64,000 nt of DNA from Clostridia bacterium (GCA_910575055.1 CAJTDC010000005.1:1-64000); one strand, 5' to 3'. Counted from the stretch's first letter, positions 33,835 through 43,690 are shown. Numbers and translations are program-made. The notes: a model not told the origin generated them from the letters alone.

Positions 33835-35041
33835 CGAAGGTATTTCGGGAACCAATACCAAAAAGAGGGATGAATTTAACCGTATGATTGCTGACTGCAG
33901 GGAGGGGAAAATAGACATGATTATTACTAAGTCCATTTCCCGATTTGCAAGAAATACGCTGGATTGCTTGAACTATGTGCGAGAGTTGAAAGGTTTGGGG
34001 ATAGGGATTATTTTTGAAAAGGAAAATATCAATACCCTCGATGCAAAGGGAGAAGTGCTGCTTACCATTCTTTCCTCACTGGCACAGGATGAGAGCCGAT
34101 CCATTTCAGAGAACTGCACATGGGGAATCCGCAGAAGATTTGAGACAGGGAAGCACAAAATGAGTACTAAGCGTTTTCTAGGCTACGATGCGGATGAGAC
34201 GGGGAAGCTGGTAATCAACAGGACGCAGGAGCCGATTGTGGTTCGGCTGTATCAAGAATTCTTGGACGGAAAAACAACCGATTATATCAAGAGGATTTTT
34301 GAACGGGAAGGTGTGAAAAACTGGGATGGCGGTACGAAGTGGCAGTCCACAACTTTAATGAGTATGTTGGAAAATGAAAAATACAAGGGTGATGCCTTGC
34401 TGCAGAAAAGCTATACGGTGGACTTCCTTACCAAGAAGCGGACACAGAATAAAGGGGAAATCCAGATGTTTTATGTGGAGGATGACCACGATGCCATCAT
34501 TTCAAAGCGGATATGGGAATGTGTACAGCTTGAAATAAAACGCAGGAAGAAGTATCTGGAGGAGCATGGGACAAACTCCTATTCCCACCGGCCGGAAAGC
34601 AATCCATTTGCATCCAAGATAATTTGCGGAGACTGTAATAAGGTATTTGCACGGAAAGGCTGGCGGAGCAGCACGGGCGTTGACCGTAAGGTGTGGCAGT
34701 GCAGTGAACGCTACAAGGTCAAAGGAGTCATGGGATGTGCCAACCGCCATGTAGAGGAAGAAACATTGATAAAGGCTTATCTGATGGCTTGGAATGCATT
34801 GGTGGAGAACCGAGAGGATTTCATGGAGCAGTGGACGGAACAGCTGCAGAGCGAGAACTTATTGGAAGGTTATCGGGCAGAGAAGTTCATAGAATACACC
34901 GATGGAGCAGAGCCTCTGACAGAGATGGATACGGACTTCATGCTGAAAACACTGGACCACATCAAGGTTTTTGAGGATGGAACATTGTTGGTGGTGTTCC
35001 TGGACGGAACGGAGATTGAATGTAAAAATGAAGAGGAGTAA
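33835..35041 (+). pseudogene. Large serine recombinase, 5' end missing
   Basis: The readable protein begins DEGISGTNTKKRDEFNRM at the edge of the repeat. It continues through IITKSISRFARNT, the recombinase domain, a zinc ribbon (CGDCNKVF...CSERYKVKGVMGC) and a normal C-terminus. The first part, with the catalytic Ser, is absent and a stop codon lies in frame just upstream, so it cannot be active. It is closely related to recombinase 2 (18446) and is probably the recombinase once belonging to cluster B. A terminator (GCCGAT/ATCGGC with seven or more T) follows at 35050-35087. Confidence 0.85.
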
Positions 35042-35049
35042 GAAAAGAT

Positions 35050-35087
35050 GCCGATGGGGAGTTGTGATTCCTAATCGGCTTTTTTTC
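35050..35087 (+). terminator. Terminator after the recombinase remnant
   Basis: GCCGAT pairs with ATCGGC over an 18-base loop, followed by a long T-run. It isolates the kinase-helicase operon downstream. Confidence 0.7.
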
Positions 35088-35166
35088 TTGCTCTTTTGCA
35101 GATGGTAAAAGTTGAACTGGTATGGTAAAATAAGATTATTACTTAAAGAAGGAGTTGCAAAATAAT

Positions 35167-38100
35167 ATGGATAATTATGAAGTATTAGAAGTAATTCATG
35201 CGTCTAGGACTAGTGAAACGATTATTTTGAAAGTTAAAGAAAAAAACAAAAGAATATGCGATAAAGTTTATGCATTAAAATTAATCGGTTCGTTAAATAA
35301 TAGATTTCAAAAATTAATATTTAAGAGGGAGGTTGATGCCCTTAAAACATTAAATTCTTGCGATAATATTGTAAAAATCAGAGACTATATGTTAAATGCA
35401 GAGTTTAGAGGTAAAAATGACTGGGGTTTAATTTTATTAGATTATGTTGATGGAACAAATCTTGAAGAATTGGACTTAAGCAATTTTTCACAGGTAGAAA
35501 AGTATGAACTTTGCTTAAAAATTTTAAAGGCTATTGAAGAGGCACATAATAACAACGTTTTACATCGTGATATCAAGCCGTCCAATATTATGTATAATAT
35601 TGAAACGGGTGAAGTGAAGATTATTGATTTTGGAACGAGTAAGATAAAATCTATAGTAGAGCAAGAGACAACTCTGCCGTTTTATTCTCCTAATTTTTCG
35701 GCTCCGGAAGTAGTTAAAGGTAATAGTACAACGGAAGCTAGTGATATTTATTCTTTAGGTGCAGTAATTTTCTATATTCTGTTTGGTATGTTACCAAACG
35801 GTATAGAAATGATCTGTAGAACTTTGCAGGATTTAGAAGTTCCGGAAAATTTAGGGATACTAATTGCTAAGATGGTAGCGGAAGAACCGGAAAATAGATT
35901 TCAAGAGGTTGGGACGGTTATTGATGCTTTTGAGGAAATTATTGGAGATAATAGTTCACAGAAAGATACATATTTGTGTAGTATAGATGTTGATAAACTG
36001 AGATATTTGAAGAATGTTTCGTTAATCGAAGCAAATACGAATATGACTATCTTTACAAAATCATTTTTAAAGAGTCAGTTTAAGGAGTGTTCTGCCTTTT
36101 ATAATCACAATACTGATGTTTATGTTTTTTCTGGAAAGAAAATTGCGGTTGAATGTATATATAATGAAAAAGATGAACTGTTTGTAGTTAATAGAATTAT
36201 GCCATTATCCGTTGACAGAAGAATTAGCAATCAAAAAAGGGGTTTTATTATTGATGGCATAGTTAAATTTATAGAAAGTGGAAGAGGCAATTATAGCAGT
36301 AGAAGGTTAGATAATGATAATGAAAAACTAATCGTACAATTTAGAAATAATATAAACAGTAAAAGTGCATTACAAAAGCAAGATGAATTATTTGAAGAAT
36401 TATTCGGAAAGTGGCAAGATGGATTAGATGAGTCCATGAAAAATGAAAAGGAGCGAGTAGGAAGAGTTGTTTACTCTGCGTTTAATATAGTAGATCAACA
36501 ATTAATTTTAACTGTTGAAGAATATAAAAACAATGATATTGATGGCTTGGAGAATGATATGAGTTATATCATTGAGGATGTGGACGGCAGAGATAATTCT
36601 TTCTATTTTGATATAGGTACTTATCATGGAATAAACTATGAAGATGATGAAACGTTACTTATTATTGATTTGGACAAGAAGGTGCAAATGGGGAAAGTGC
36701 GCCCGTTACTTAGAAAGCATTGTCCGGTAATGGAAGATTTTAGAGCGAATATAAGCGCATATAAAAGGCAACATTATGCAATTCGTGCGTTGCATGATGA
36801 TAACTACTCGTCTAAAAACTTAAAAGACATTTTGCTCAATTTGGATGAACCAACCTATACTCCATTTTTGCAAAATATTAAATTTAGTAAAGATACGTTA
36901 AATTCATCTCAAAAAGAAGCAATAAGAAAAGCTTTGTACTCAGATAGTATAAGTTTAATACAAGGACCTCCAGGAACCGGAAAAACAACAGTTATAAAAG
37001 AGATTGTGCGACAAATTTTGATGCAAATAAATAAATTCGATGATACATCGAGAATATTAGTTGTATCTCAATCACATACCGCTGTAGACAATATTATTGA
37101 GGGACTGGTCGATATAGATGAAGGGAAATTGGATATCATCCGAATTGGTCGTGCAGAGAATATATCACCAAAGGTTGAAGAAACCTGTACTATGAATGCG
37201 ATTAGAAAAAAGATGTTTACAGAGATTAAAGAGAAATCTAACACGTATATTGAACAGCAGAATTTGTTGTATGCTAATATTACTGAGCAAAAATCATTGG
37301 ATAGATGGGAAAGAATTAAGGATATTCAAGCTGATTGGATTAATAGATGTAGTAATTTAGAAACGTTAGATTACCAAGTGATAAAAAGTGCAACTATTAT
37401 TGCCGGAACTTGCGTAGGTTTTTTATCTAATGATTTTGTTAAGGAGTTAGATTTTGATTATGTAATTATCGATGAAGCAGCAAAAGCGACAACCCCTGAA
37501 TTATTAGTGTCTATTATTAAATCCAAAAAGATTATATTGGTAGGAGATCAAAACCAACTACCAGCATATGCTGACCAAGAATTATCTCCGATAATAGCTA
37601 AGCTGACAAAAGAACCAAAGTATAGACTATTTGATTTATTGTTTAATGTGTTACCAGATACTCATAAGCAAATCCTGACTGTGCAATATAGAATGAGAAG
37701 AAATATTGGAAATTTGATTAGTCAAGTCTTTTATGAAGGTAAAATTGCAACGGAGGTTGATGATAAGAATCGGATGCATCCAATTAAAAAATTTGCAGGA
37801 AAATCTATTATTTGGATTGACACTTCAATGATGGATAGAAAAGATGAAAGTAGGCTTAAGGGAGGCTCCTATTGCAACTATGCGGAGAATACTTTGGTTA
37901 AAAAATTATTGGAGGGCTTTAAAAATGAAGGGGTGCTTCCGAATTTAGATATTGGTATTATTACGGGGTATCGAGGTCAAAAAGACTTAATTAGAAAGTC
38001 CGTAAATAATAGTGGATATGATAGAATTGCAAAAGGGATTGATATTAATACACTTGATGCATTTCAGGGCAGAGAAAATGATATTATCATATACAGTACA

Positions 38101-38307
38101 GTTAGAACTAAAAACTCAATTGGCTTTCAAAAAGAAAAGGAGAGGGTTAATGTAGCTTTTTCGCGGGCAAAAAATTTGCTTATTATTTGCGGAGACATGG
38201 ACTTCTTTTATAAATTTGACGACCCAGATAATAAGTTTATTGAGATTATTGATTATATTTGTGAACATGAGGACGAGTGCCTTGTTATACCGGGAGGTGA
38301 AATATAA
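35167..38307 (+). CDS. Protein kinase-SF1 helicase fusion, candidate defence effector
   Basis: This protein of 1046 residues has an N-terminal Ser/Thr kinase domain (about 3-260) with the invariant Lys in ALKLI (K38), catalytic HRDIKPSN (H133-D135), DFG (154-156) and SAPEV. The glycine-rich loop is degenerate. A middle region of about 300 residues without recognised motifs follows. The C-terminal superfamily 1 helicase has QGPPGTGKTT (about 598-607), DEAAKA (about 768), GDQNQLPAY (about 792), QYRMRRN (about 840), DAFQGREND and VAFSRAKN (about 993). Kinase and helicase residues look intact. AAGGAG lies 12 bases before the ATG. Its stop overlaps the next start, and its codon use is AT-rich. Confidence 0.85.
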   Translation: MDNYEVLEVIHASRTSETIILKVKEKNKRICDKVYALKLIGSLNNRFQKLIFKREVDALKTLNSCDNIVKIRDYMLNAEFRGKNDWGLILLDYVDGTNLEELDLSNFSQVEKYELCLKILKAIEEAHNNNVLHRDIKPSNIMYNIETGEVKIIDFGTSKIKSIVEQETTLPFYSPNFSAPEVVKGNSTTEASDIYSLGAVIFYILFGMLPNGIEMICRTLQDLEVPENLGILIAKMVAEEPENRFQEVGTVIDAFEEIIGDNSSQKDTYLCSIDVDKLRYLKNVSLIEANTNMTIFTKSFLKSQFKECSAFYNHNTDVYVFSGKKIAVECIYNEKDELFVVNRIMPLSVDRRISNQKRGFIIDGIVKFIESGRGNYSSRRLDNDNEKLIVQFRNNINSKSALQKQDELFEELFGKWQDGLDESMKNEKERVGRVVYSAFNIVDQQLILTVEEYKNNDIDGLENDMSYIIEDVDGRDNSFYFDIGTYHGINYEDDETLLIIDLDKKVQMGKVRPLLRKHCPVMEDFRANISAYKRQHYAIRALHDDNYSSKNLKDILLNLDEPTYTPFLQNIKFSKDTLNSSQKEAIRKALYSDSISLIQGPPGTGKTTVIKEIVRQILMQINKFDDTSRILVVSQSHTAVDNIIEGLVDIDEGKLDIIRIGRAENISPKVEETCTMNAIRKKMFTEIKEKSNTYIEQQNLLYANITEQKSLDRWERIKDIQADWINRCSNLETLDYQVIKSATIIAGTCVGFLSNDFVKELDFDYVIIDEAAKATTPELLVSIIKSKKIILVGDQNQLPAYADQELSPIIAKLTKEPKYRLFDLLFNVLPDTHKQILTVQYRMRRNIGNLISQVFYEGKIATEVDDKNRMHPIKKFAGKSIIWIDTSMMDRKDESRLKGGSYCNYAENTLVKKLLEGFKNEGVLPNLDIGIITGYRGQKDLIRKSVNNSGYDRIAKGIDINTLDAFQGRENDIIIYSTVRTKNSIGFQKEKERVNVAFSRAKNLLIICGDMDFFYKFDDPDNKFIEIIDYICEHEDECLVIPGGEI

Positions 38308-39599
38308 TGGATAAATTAATTGAATCTATGTCTAATATTAATGTACGGAAGAATGATGGATATCTTTTTATAAAACGTGATGAAATCTATGTTCCTATAA
38401 TGAAAACAATACTGTCAATTACTAAACGTTCATTTTATTCGCTTCCATTACTGGACGAAATAGTATTACGTTTAATAAATGAAGGAATTCAAGAAATAGA
38501 TGAATTAGTAAATATATTGGGAATTGATAGAAAGCTACTAGAAGTAACACTTGCAGATTTAAGCGTAAAAGATGTAATTTATTGTACGACAAATCGATGT
38601 AGCTTGTTGGCTAAAGGGAAACAAGCATTACGAGAATTGAGGACCGTACAAAGGAAGAAAGATACAGTTAAAAATGTTTATTTAGATCCTATTAATCGGA
38701 AAATCATTCTTGAACACGAAAATTATCAGTTTGTTGATAAAGTTAATGTTAATGACAAAAAACTGGATGCTGATTTCGAAGTAAATGATATAGAAATATT
38801 TAAAGAAAATATCGATAGTGTTAATAAAGTTTTCCTTGATGAAATGAATATCTATAATGACAAAACTAAGAGTGAGCCGGATGAACTCCTAAGCATAGAC
38901 AGTATAGAAAATGTTTATGTTAAATTTGTCCGAATTCCTATATATATTTATGTCAGTTCGGAAGGAATTGATATAGATATTATGGCTGTTAATAAAACGA
39001 ACGATCCTTTGCTTGTCTTATTTAAGAGCGAAATAATAGAGCAAATTAGAAAAAAGAAAGTTTTGAAGAATATTTTCGTGAAATATGGTCTAAGAAAAAC
39101 ATTTTTAGGGGTTGATTTAGAAGAAAATGAAAATCTAAAAAATGACTTGCAGAAATATAGAAAAAATAAGGGTGACAGAGATGAATTAGAACCAATAATT
39201 GAAAAGGAAATTCTTTCTGACAGAAAATTATCGGATGAAGAATTTGAGGTCCTATTAAAATATCTTGCTGATAAATGTGAGAATTTTAGAATTGATGTTT
39301 ATCATCTGGATGATTGGGCGAAAAGTGAATGGTGTAGTAAAGTTCTGTCAGTCCTTAATGGTAAAAAGCTATTTGAGATAGGGTATGCGGAATGTTATGA
39401 TTTTAGAAAGGCACTTTCTATTATTCAAAGAACTATGCCAGAATGCTCGAGAGATAAGGTTGTTCAAGTAAAGGCAGACTGTTATCTTTCGTTAGTATTT
39501 GATGAAAAATACATAATAACAGGAGTACCTAAAGACATAGTAATTATGGATAGCAATACACACATTCATAAGGTTGAGTTCTATTTACAAGTAATGTAG
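38307..39599 (+). CDS. Unknown partner of the kinase-helicase, N-terminal winged helix likely
   Basis: This 430-residue protein has a translation start overlapping the kinase-helicase stop (TAATG), so the two are made together. Residues about 30-110 look like a winged helix (LLDEIVLRLINEGIQEIDEL...VKDVIYCTTNRCSLLAKGKQALRE). The rest alternates charged helices and strands and ends TGVPKDIVIMDSNTHIHKVEF. No nuclease motif such as HxK or PD-ExK was found. It may recognise DNA or a phage signal for the kinase-helicase. Family not recognised. Confidence 0.7.
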   Translation: MDKLIESMSNINVRKNDGYLFIKRDEIYVPIMKTILSITKRSFYSLPLLDEIVLRLINEGIQEIDELVNILGIDRKLLEVTLADLSVKDVIYCTTNRCSLLAKGKQALRELRTVQRKKDTVKNVYLDPINRKIILEHENYQFVDKVNVNDKKLDADFEVNDIEIFKENIDSVNKVFLDEMNIYNDKTKSEPDELLSIDSIENVYVKFVRIPIYIYVSSEGIDIDIMAVNKTNDPLLVLFKSEIIEQIRKKKVLKNIFVKYGLRKTFLGVDLEENENLKNDLQKYRKNKGDRDELEPIIEKEILSDRKLSDEEFEVLLKYLADKCENFRIDVYHLDDWAKSEWCSKVLSVLNGKKLFEIGYAECYDFRKALSIIQRTMPECSRDKVVQVKADCYLSLVFDEKYIITGVPKDIVIMDSNTHIHKVEFYLQVM

Positions 39600-40034
39600 T
39601 GCGTATGTAGATTTTGAGAGCGGGGTAAACGCTATCCCCCTAAGTGGGGTATGAACCTCTTCGCAAAAGGTGACAGTTTTGCTATTTAGTATAAGAAGTA
39701 ACTTTCACCGCATGTTGAGTGTGTCGTGTTGATGTCACGGGTGGAGAAATAGAATAGCGGAAAAGTGCAGAAAACAAGGGGTTTCCGGGAGTTGGAACAG
39801 TTTGGAAAAATTGTTCTGGCTCTCGGATTTTTTGTTTGTTGTATTGTGCGGAAACATATCCACTGCTTTTTGGGTGGGATAGTTGAGTTGACAAGTTAGA
39901 TATAGGGTAGGTTGTGGAGATGGGATTGTTAAGGAGAGGTTGAGTTGACAAGATGTATAAGAAAAATAAAATAACTGGCGGGGATTCATCCGGCTGGAGT
40001 GGAGAAATATATAAAATAAAAATGAGGGTATGGC
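39600..40034. other. Intergenic region with paired GTTGAGTTGACAAG repeats
   Basis: No gene was seen over about 430 bases. Two exact 14-base copies of GTTGAGTTGACAAG lie at 39882-39895 and 39939-39952. GC content rises relative to the kinase-helicase operon, marking the edge of the AT-rich insertion. An 11-base match TAGATTTTGAG occurs here (about 39607) and at about 30135, too short to call an attachment site. Confidence 0.5.
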
Positions 40035-40078
40035 TTGACAAAAAGATGAACACGAGCTATAATTGAACAAAAGTTCAA
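40035..40078 (+). promoter_or_regulatory. TetR promoter with palindromic operator
   Basis: TTGACA (40035-40040) and TATAAT (40058-40063) are exactly 17 bases apart. A perfect 16-bp palindrome TTGAACAAAAGTTCAA (40063-40078) overlaps the end of the -10. The arrangement fits autorepression by the TetR protein that follows. Confidence 0.8.
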
Positions 40079-40092
40079 AATTGGAGAGAGAC

Positions 40093-40650
40093 ATGGCTCA
40101 AGTATTAAAAGATGAAACACGGGAAAATATTTTAAAGGCAGCGTTGCAGGAGTTCTATGAAAAAGGGTACAGGCCAGCAGCTATGCGTGAGATTGCGGGC
40201 AGGGCTAAAATACCGACAGGGCTGATTTATTCTTATTATAAAAACAAAGAATCCCTTTTTGATGCTGTCCTCCGTCCGGTCCTTTATGATTGGGAGAGGG
40301 TGCTCACTGCCAGGGATGACGGCCATTCAGAAGTCATTTATGGACTAAGCAGGGCAGAAACAGAATGCCTGCTGAATTTATTCGAGCACAGGCAGGAATG
40401 CATTATCTTATTTGATAAAAGTGGCGGTACAAAATATGAAACAGAAAAGGACCGGTTTATTGCGGCAATAGAAGAGCATCTGAATAAACATAAAAAGGAT
40501 ACCGATGGGGATGAAATATTCATCCATATTATTGCCAATAATTTTGTGGATGGGCTGATGCAGGTTATGTACCATTATAAGGGAAAGGAATGGGCGATGA
40601 TGATATTGCATAAATTATCGGAAATGTATTTGTCGGGAATTGGTTTATAG
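40093..40650 (+). CDS. TetR-family repressor
   Basis: This 185-residue protein has an N-terminal TetR helix-turn-helix at residues 10-55 (ENILKAALQEFYEKGYRPAAMREIAGRAKI...LIYSYYKNKESLF, in segments) and a helical ligand-binding domain. GAGAGAG precedes the ATG at 40093; the frame extends upstream into the operator without a better start. It probably represses itself and the CDF-MATE genes that follow, given similar TTGAA/TTCAA half-sites before both. Confidence 0.85.
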   Translation: MAQVLKDETRENILKAALQEFYEKGYRPAAMREIAGRAKIPTGLIYSYYKNKESLFDAVLRPVLYDWERVLTARDDGHSEVIYGLSRAETECLLNLFEHRQECIILFDKSGGTKYETEKDRFIAAIEEHLNKHKKDTDGDEIFIHIIANNFVDGLMQVMYHYKGKEWAMMILHKLSEMYLSGIGL

Positions 40651-40695
40651 GAGCCAGTTCCTTTTTTTACCGAACAATATTGAATTGTTGTTCAA
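40636..40695 (+). promoter_or_regulatory. Terminator followed by second TetR-type operator
   Basis: GGAATTGG/CCAGTTCC with seven T residues (40636-40668) overlaps the end of the TetR gene. Then GAACAA-N10-TTGTTC (40672-40693) and TTGAA-N6-TTCAA (40680-40695) give a palindromic region related to 40063-40078, just upstream of the CDF gene. Confidence 0.65.
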
Positions 40696-40715
40696 TTTTG
40701 AAAGGGGAAATTAAA

Positions 40716-41897
40716 ATGATGACTTTATTTGTGAAATGGTTTGTGAAAAACAGGGATGAGGTTTCTAACCCAAATGTAAAAAAAGCGTATGCTGTCCTGT
40801 CAAGTGTTGTTGGCATCCTGCTAAATTTATTTTTGTGTGCAGCCAAGATAACTATCGGGCTTTTTAGTAATTCTGTTGCCATATCAGCAGATGGTTTTAA
40901 CAACCTGTCGGATGCAGGGACTTCACTTGTTTCGTTTTTGGGATTTAAGATTGCAAAATATGGCGGTGGAAATACGCATCTCTTTGGACATGGCAGGATT
41001 GAATGGATTATGAGTATTTTTACATCCATTGCAGTTCTGCTTATGGGAATAAAGCTGGCGGGGGACTCTGCTGCATCTATAGCCAGCCCGGACAGTCCGG
41101 TATTCAGTATGCCAGCTCTGGTGGTACTGTTGGTATCTATTTTGGTAAAGGTTTATATGTATTGTTACAATAAACGGTTTTCAAAAATAACTGGCTCGGA
41201 AACATTAAAGGCAACCGCAGCAGACTGTATAAGTGATTCGTTATCAACGGCAGCCGTTTTCATATCAACGACAGTTTCGTATATAACGCACCTTGAAATA
41301 GATGGTTATTGTGGTGTGCTGGTGTCCGTTTTCATTATTTTTGCAGGTGTAAAAAGCTTATGGGAAGTATTGGGGCGGATCATGGGGCAGTCAGCAGACC
41401 AGGAGATGGCAGACGCTATTTTGCAGATAGCCGGATCATATCCAGAAATCATTGCTGTCCATGATCTGATGCTTCATGATTATGGATTTGGGTATTTTGT
41501 GGTATCCATGCATACGGAAGGGTATTCGGAAAACAGTCGGCAGCTTTACACCGCAGCAAACCAGATAGCTTATGATTTAAAACAAAAATTTCATTGTGAC
41601 AGTTTTATACAAGTTGACTATGTGTTGGAGGATAAGACATTGAAGGACGGTCTTATGGAACGAATATATACTGTCCTCAATCAATATAGCGACGAGATTG
41701 AAATAAATAATTTCAGGCTGATTGAAAGTGATCCTTATGTCAATGTTGCATTTGACATGGTCTATCCTGCTAAACTGCAAAAAAGTGAGGAGGATATCTG
41801 TAATGACATTAAAAAAGAAATCGAATCAGAATATTCAAAATGCCGTACTGTTATTAAAGGTATTATACGGCGTGAGCGTTTTCGCTTACACCGGTAA
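40716..41897 (+). CDS. Cation diffusion facilitator, probably manganese-type
   Basis: This 393-residue protein has six transmembrane segments and a cytoplasmic C-terminal domain. Helix 2 carries SADGFNNLSDAGTS (Asp59, Asn63, Asp66) and helix 5 AADCISDS (Asp170, Asp174). The DxxxD in helix 5 replaces the HxxxD of zinc exporters and is the pattern reported for Mn-exporting CDFs. The protein would export a divalent metal in exchange for protons. The ATG at 40716 has GAAAGGGGA upstream. It is longer than minimal CDFs, with an extended C-terminal region. The TetR and DtxR-like neighbours fit metal homeostasis. Confidence 0.82.
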   Translation: MMTLFVKWFVKNRDEVSNPNVKKAYAVLSSVVGILLNLFLCAAKITIGLFSNSVAISADGFNNLSDAGTSLVSFLGFKIAKYGGGNTHLFGHGRIEWIMSIFTSIAVLLMGIKLAGDSAASIASPDSPVFSMPALVVLLVSILVKVYMYCYNKRFSKITGSETLKATAADCISDSLSTAAVFISTTVSYITHLEIDGYCGVLVSVFIIFAGVKSLWEVLGRIMGQSADQEMADAILQIAGSYPEIIAVHDLMLHDYGFGYFVVSMHTEGYSENSRQLYTAANQIAYDLKQKFHCDSFIQVDYVLEDKTLKDGLMERIYTVLNQYSDEIEINNFRLIESDPYVNVAFDMVYPAKLQKSEEDICNDIKKEIESEYSKCRTVIKGIIRRERFRLHR

Positions 41898-41960
41898 TAA
41901 AGCATATCCGCAAAGCGGACATGCGTATACAATTATATTAAGTTTAAGGAGGACATTGAA

Positions 41961-43322
41961 ATGGCAGAAAAGTCAAATCGTATCTATTTACTGGAGGAAG
42001 TGGGTGTTGCTTCTGCATTGCTTAAGCTGGGGGTACCGACAATGGTCGGTATGCTGATTTCAGCCTTGTATAATGCGATTGATGCGTATTTTGTAGGCGG
42101 TCTTGGTATGAGCCAGATGGGAGCTGTATCCGTTGTGTTCCCCATTGTGCAGATCATCATAGGTCTGGGCATGATGTTTGGGGCAGGAGCATCTTCTTAC
42201 ATATCAAGGCTGTTGGGAAAGGGGGATAACGGACAAGCAGACAAAGCAGCTTCTACCTCACTTTTTTCGGGGCTTCTGCTAGGGGCAATTATCATTATAG
42301 GCATTATGATTTTTCTTGACCCAGTGCTTACGGCACTAGGTTCAACGGAAACAATTTTGCCTTATGCAAGAGCCTATGCGAAAATCTATGTAACTGGTTC
42401 AATCATCAATGTTTTTACTGTTATGATGAATAACCTGCTAACGGCCCAGGGAGCTACAAAATTCACGATGATCGCCATGCTTACAGGAAGTATCGCCAAT
42501 GTGATCTTAGACCCTATTATGATTTATGGTATGGATTTAGGTATTGAAGGGGCAGCTATTGCAACGGTTATCTCGTTGTGTATCAATATGGCACTTTATA
42601 TTGGGTACATTGCAAAAAAGAAAGGTGTTTTGAGATTTTCGGCTAGAAACATAGCTCCGTCCAAGATTATTTATGCAGAAGTTCTGAAAATAGGCATTCC
42701 TGTACTCTTGTTTCAGCTGCTTGCAAGTACGGCTATGGGAAGTATCAATACTGCAGCAAAGTCTTATGGAGATTATGCAGTCGCAGCTATGGGAGCAGTT
42801 ACCCGTATCATGACAGTTGTAACTTATGTTGTTTTCGGATTTCTGAAAGGGTTTCAACCTTTTGCGGGATACAACTATGGAGGAAAAAAATACGAAAGAT
42901 TAAAGAAATCTATCAGGCTTTGCATGATATGGTCGACAGTGTTTTGTATTGCTGCAGCCATTGTGCTTTTCATATTTGCCGATCCGATCGTTTCGCTTTT
43001 TGGCACAGACGTAAAGATGGTTGGCCTAGCGGCAGAGGCGCTCAGACTTAATGCAGCATTATTTATTACATTTGGCTTTCAAATGGTGTATGCATCACTT
43101 TATTTAGCTATTGGTAAAAGCTTAGTGGGAAGTGTGCTTAGTTTGGGCAGACAGGGAATTTTCTTCTTTCCCCTGGTTTTTGTATTGCCTCATCTCATGG
43201 GATTAACAGGAGTGGTATGGGTACAGCCTATGGCTGATCTTTTAACTGCAATCCTTACCATAGTTTTTGCAGTAAGAATAAATCATGCTTTGTCAACAGA
43301 AATTGAAATGGGGGAGGATTGA
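41961..43322 (+). CDS. MATE-family efflux transporter
   Basis: This 453-residue protein has about twelve transmembrane segments and typical MATE sequence (GVPTMVGMLISALYNAIDAYFVGGLG, in parts; LKGFQPFAGYNYGGKK). MATE proteins export organic cations or other small molecules using Na+ or H+ gradients. AAGGAGG precedes the ATG. A small hairpin (GCATATCCGC/GCGGACATGC, 41906-41928) lies between it and the CDF gene. It is the intact counterpart of the frameshifted gene at 27741. Confidence 0.87.
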   Translation: MAEKSNRIYLLEEVGVASALLKLGVPTMVGMLISALYNAIDAYFVGGLGMSQMGAVSVVFPIVQIIIGLGMMFGAGASSYISRLLGKGDNGQADKAASTSLFSGLLLGAIIIIGIMIFLDPVLTALGSTETILPYARAYAKIYVTGSIINVFTVMMNNLLTAQGATKFTMIAMLTGSIANVILDPIMIYGMDLGIEGAAIATVISLCINMALYIGYIAKKKGVLRFSARNIAPSKIIYAEVLKIGIPVLLFQLLASTAMGSINTAAKSYGDYAVAAMGAVTRIMTVVTYVVFGFLKGFQPFAGYNYGGKKYERLKKSIRLCMIWSTVFCIAAAIVLFIFADPIVSLFGTDVKMVGLAAEALRLNAALFITFGFQMVYASLYLAIGKSLVGSVLSLGRQGIFFFPLVFVLPHLMGLTGVVWVQPMADLLTAILTIVFAVRINHALSTEIEMGED

Positions 43323-43323
43323 T

Positions 43324-43683
43324 TTGGAATTAGGAAAATCTAAGGAAGACTACTTAAAAACAATTTTTGTACTGCAGAGAAAACTTGGGAATGTCCATTC
43401 GGTTAATATTGCCGAATCTATGGGGGTTTCCAAAGCAAGTGTTTGTGTAGCAATAAAACAGCTAAAAGAGCAGGGGTTTCTGATAAAGCGCCAGGATTGC
43501 AGTTTGTGTCTTACCGAGAAAGGAGTATTAGCAGCACAAAAAGTATATGAACGGTATGAATTTTTCCTTACAGTTTTTGCTAATGCTGGCATATCTAAGG
43601 AAACTGCAGTTAAGGATGCCTGTCGGCTGGAACATGATATAAGTGAAGAAAGTTTCAAGAAACTTAAGTGCGCATTGATGTAG
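43324..43683 (+). CDS. DtxR/MntR-family regulator (third module)
   Basis: This 119-residue protein has a winged helix (KSKEDYLKTIFVLQRK...SVNIAESMGVSKASVCVAIKQL) followed by a short metal-site/dimer region (KDACRLEHDISEESF). The start is taken as TTG at 43324 because GGGGAGG lies just upstream and the protein then aligns with its relatives at 5109 and 29123. It is 1 base after the MATE stop. The terminator at 43691 follows. Confidence 0.8.
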   Translation: MELGKSKEDYLKTIFVLQRKLGNVHSVNIAESMGVSKASVCVAIKQLKEQGFLIKRQDCSLCLTEKGVLAAQKVYERYEFFLTVFANAGISKETAVKDACRLEHDISEESFKKLKCALM

Positions 43684-43690
43684 GCAAGTA

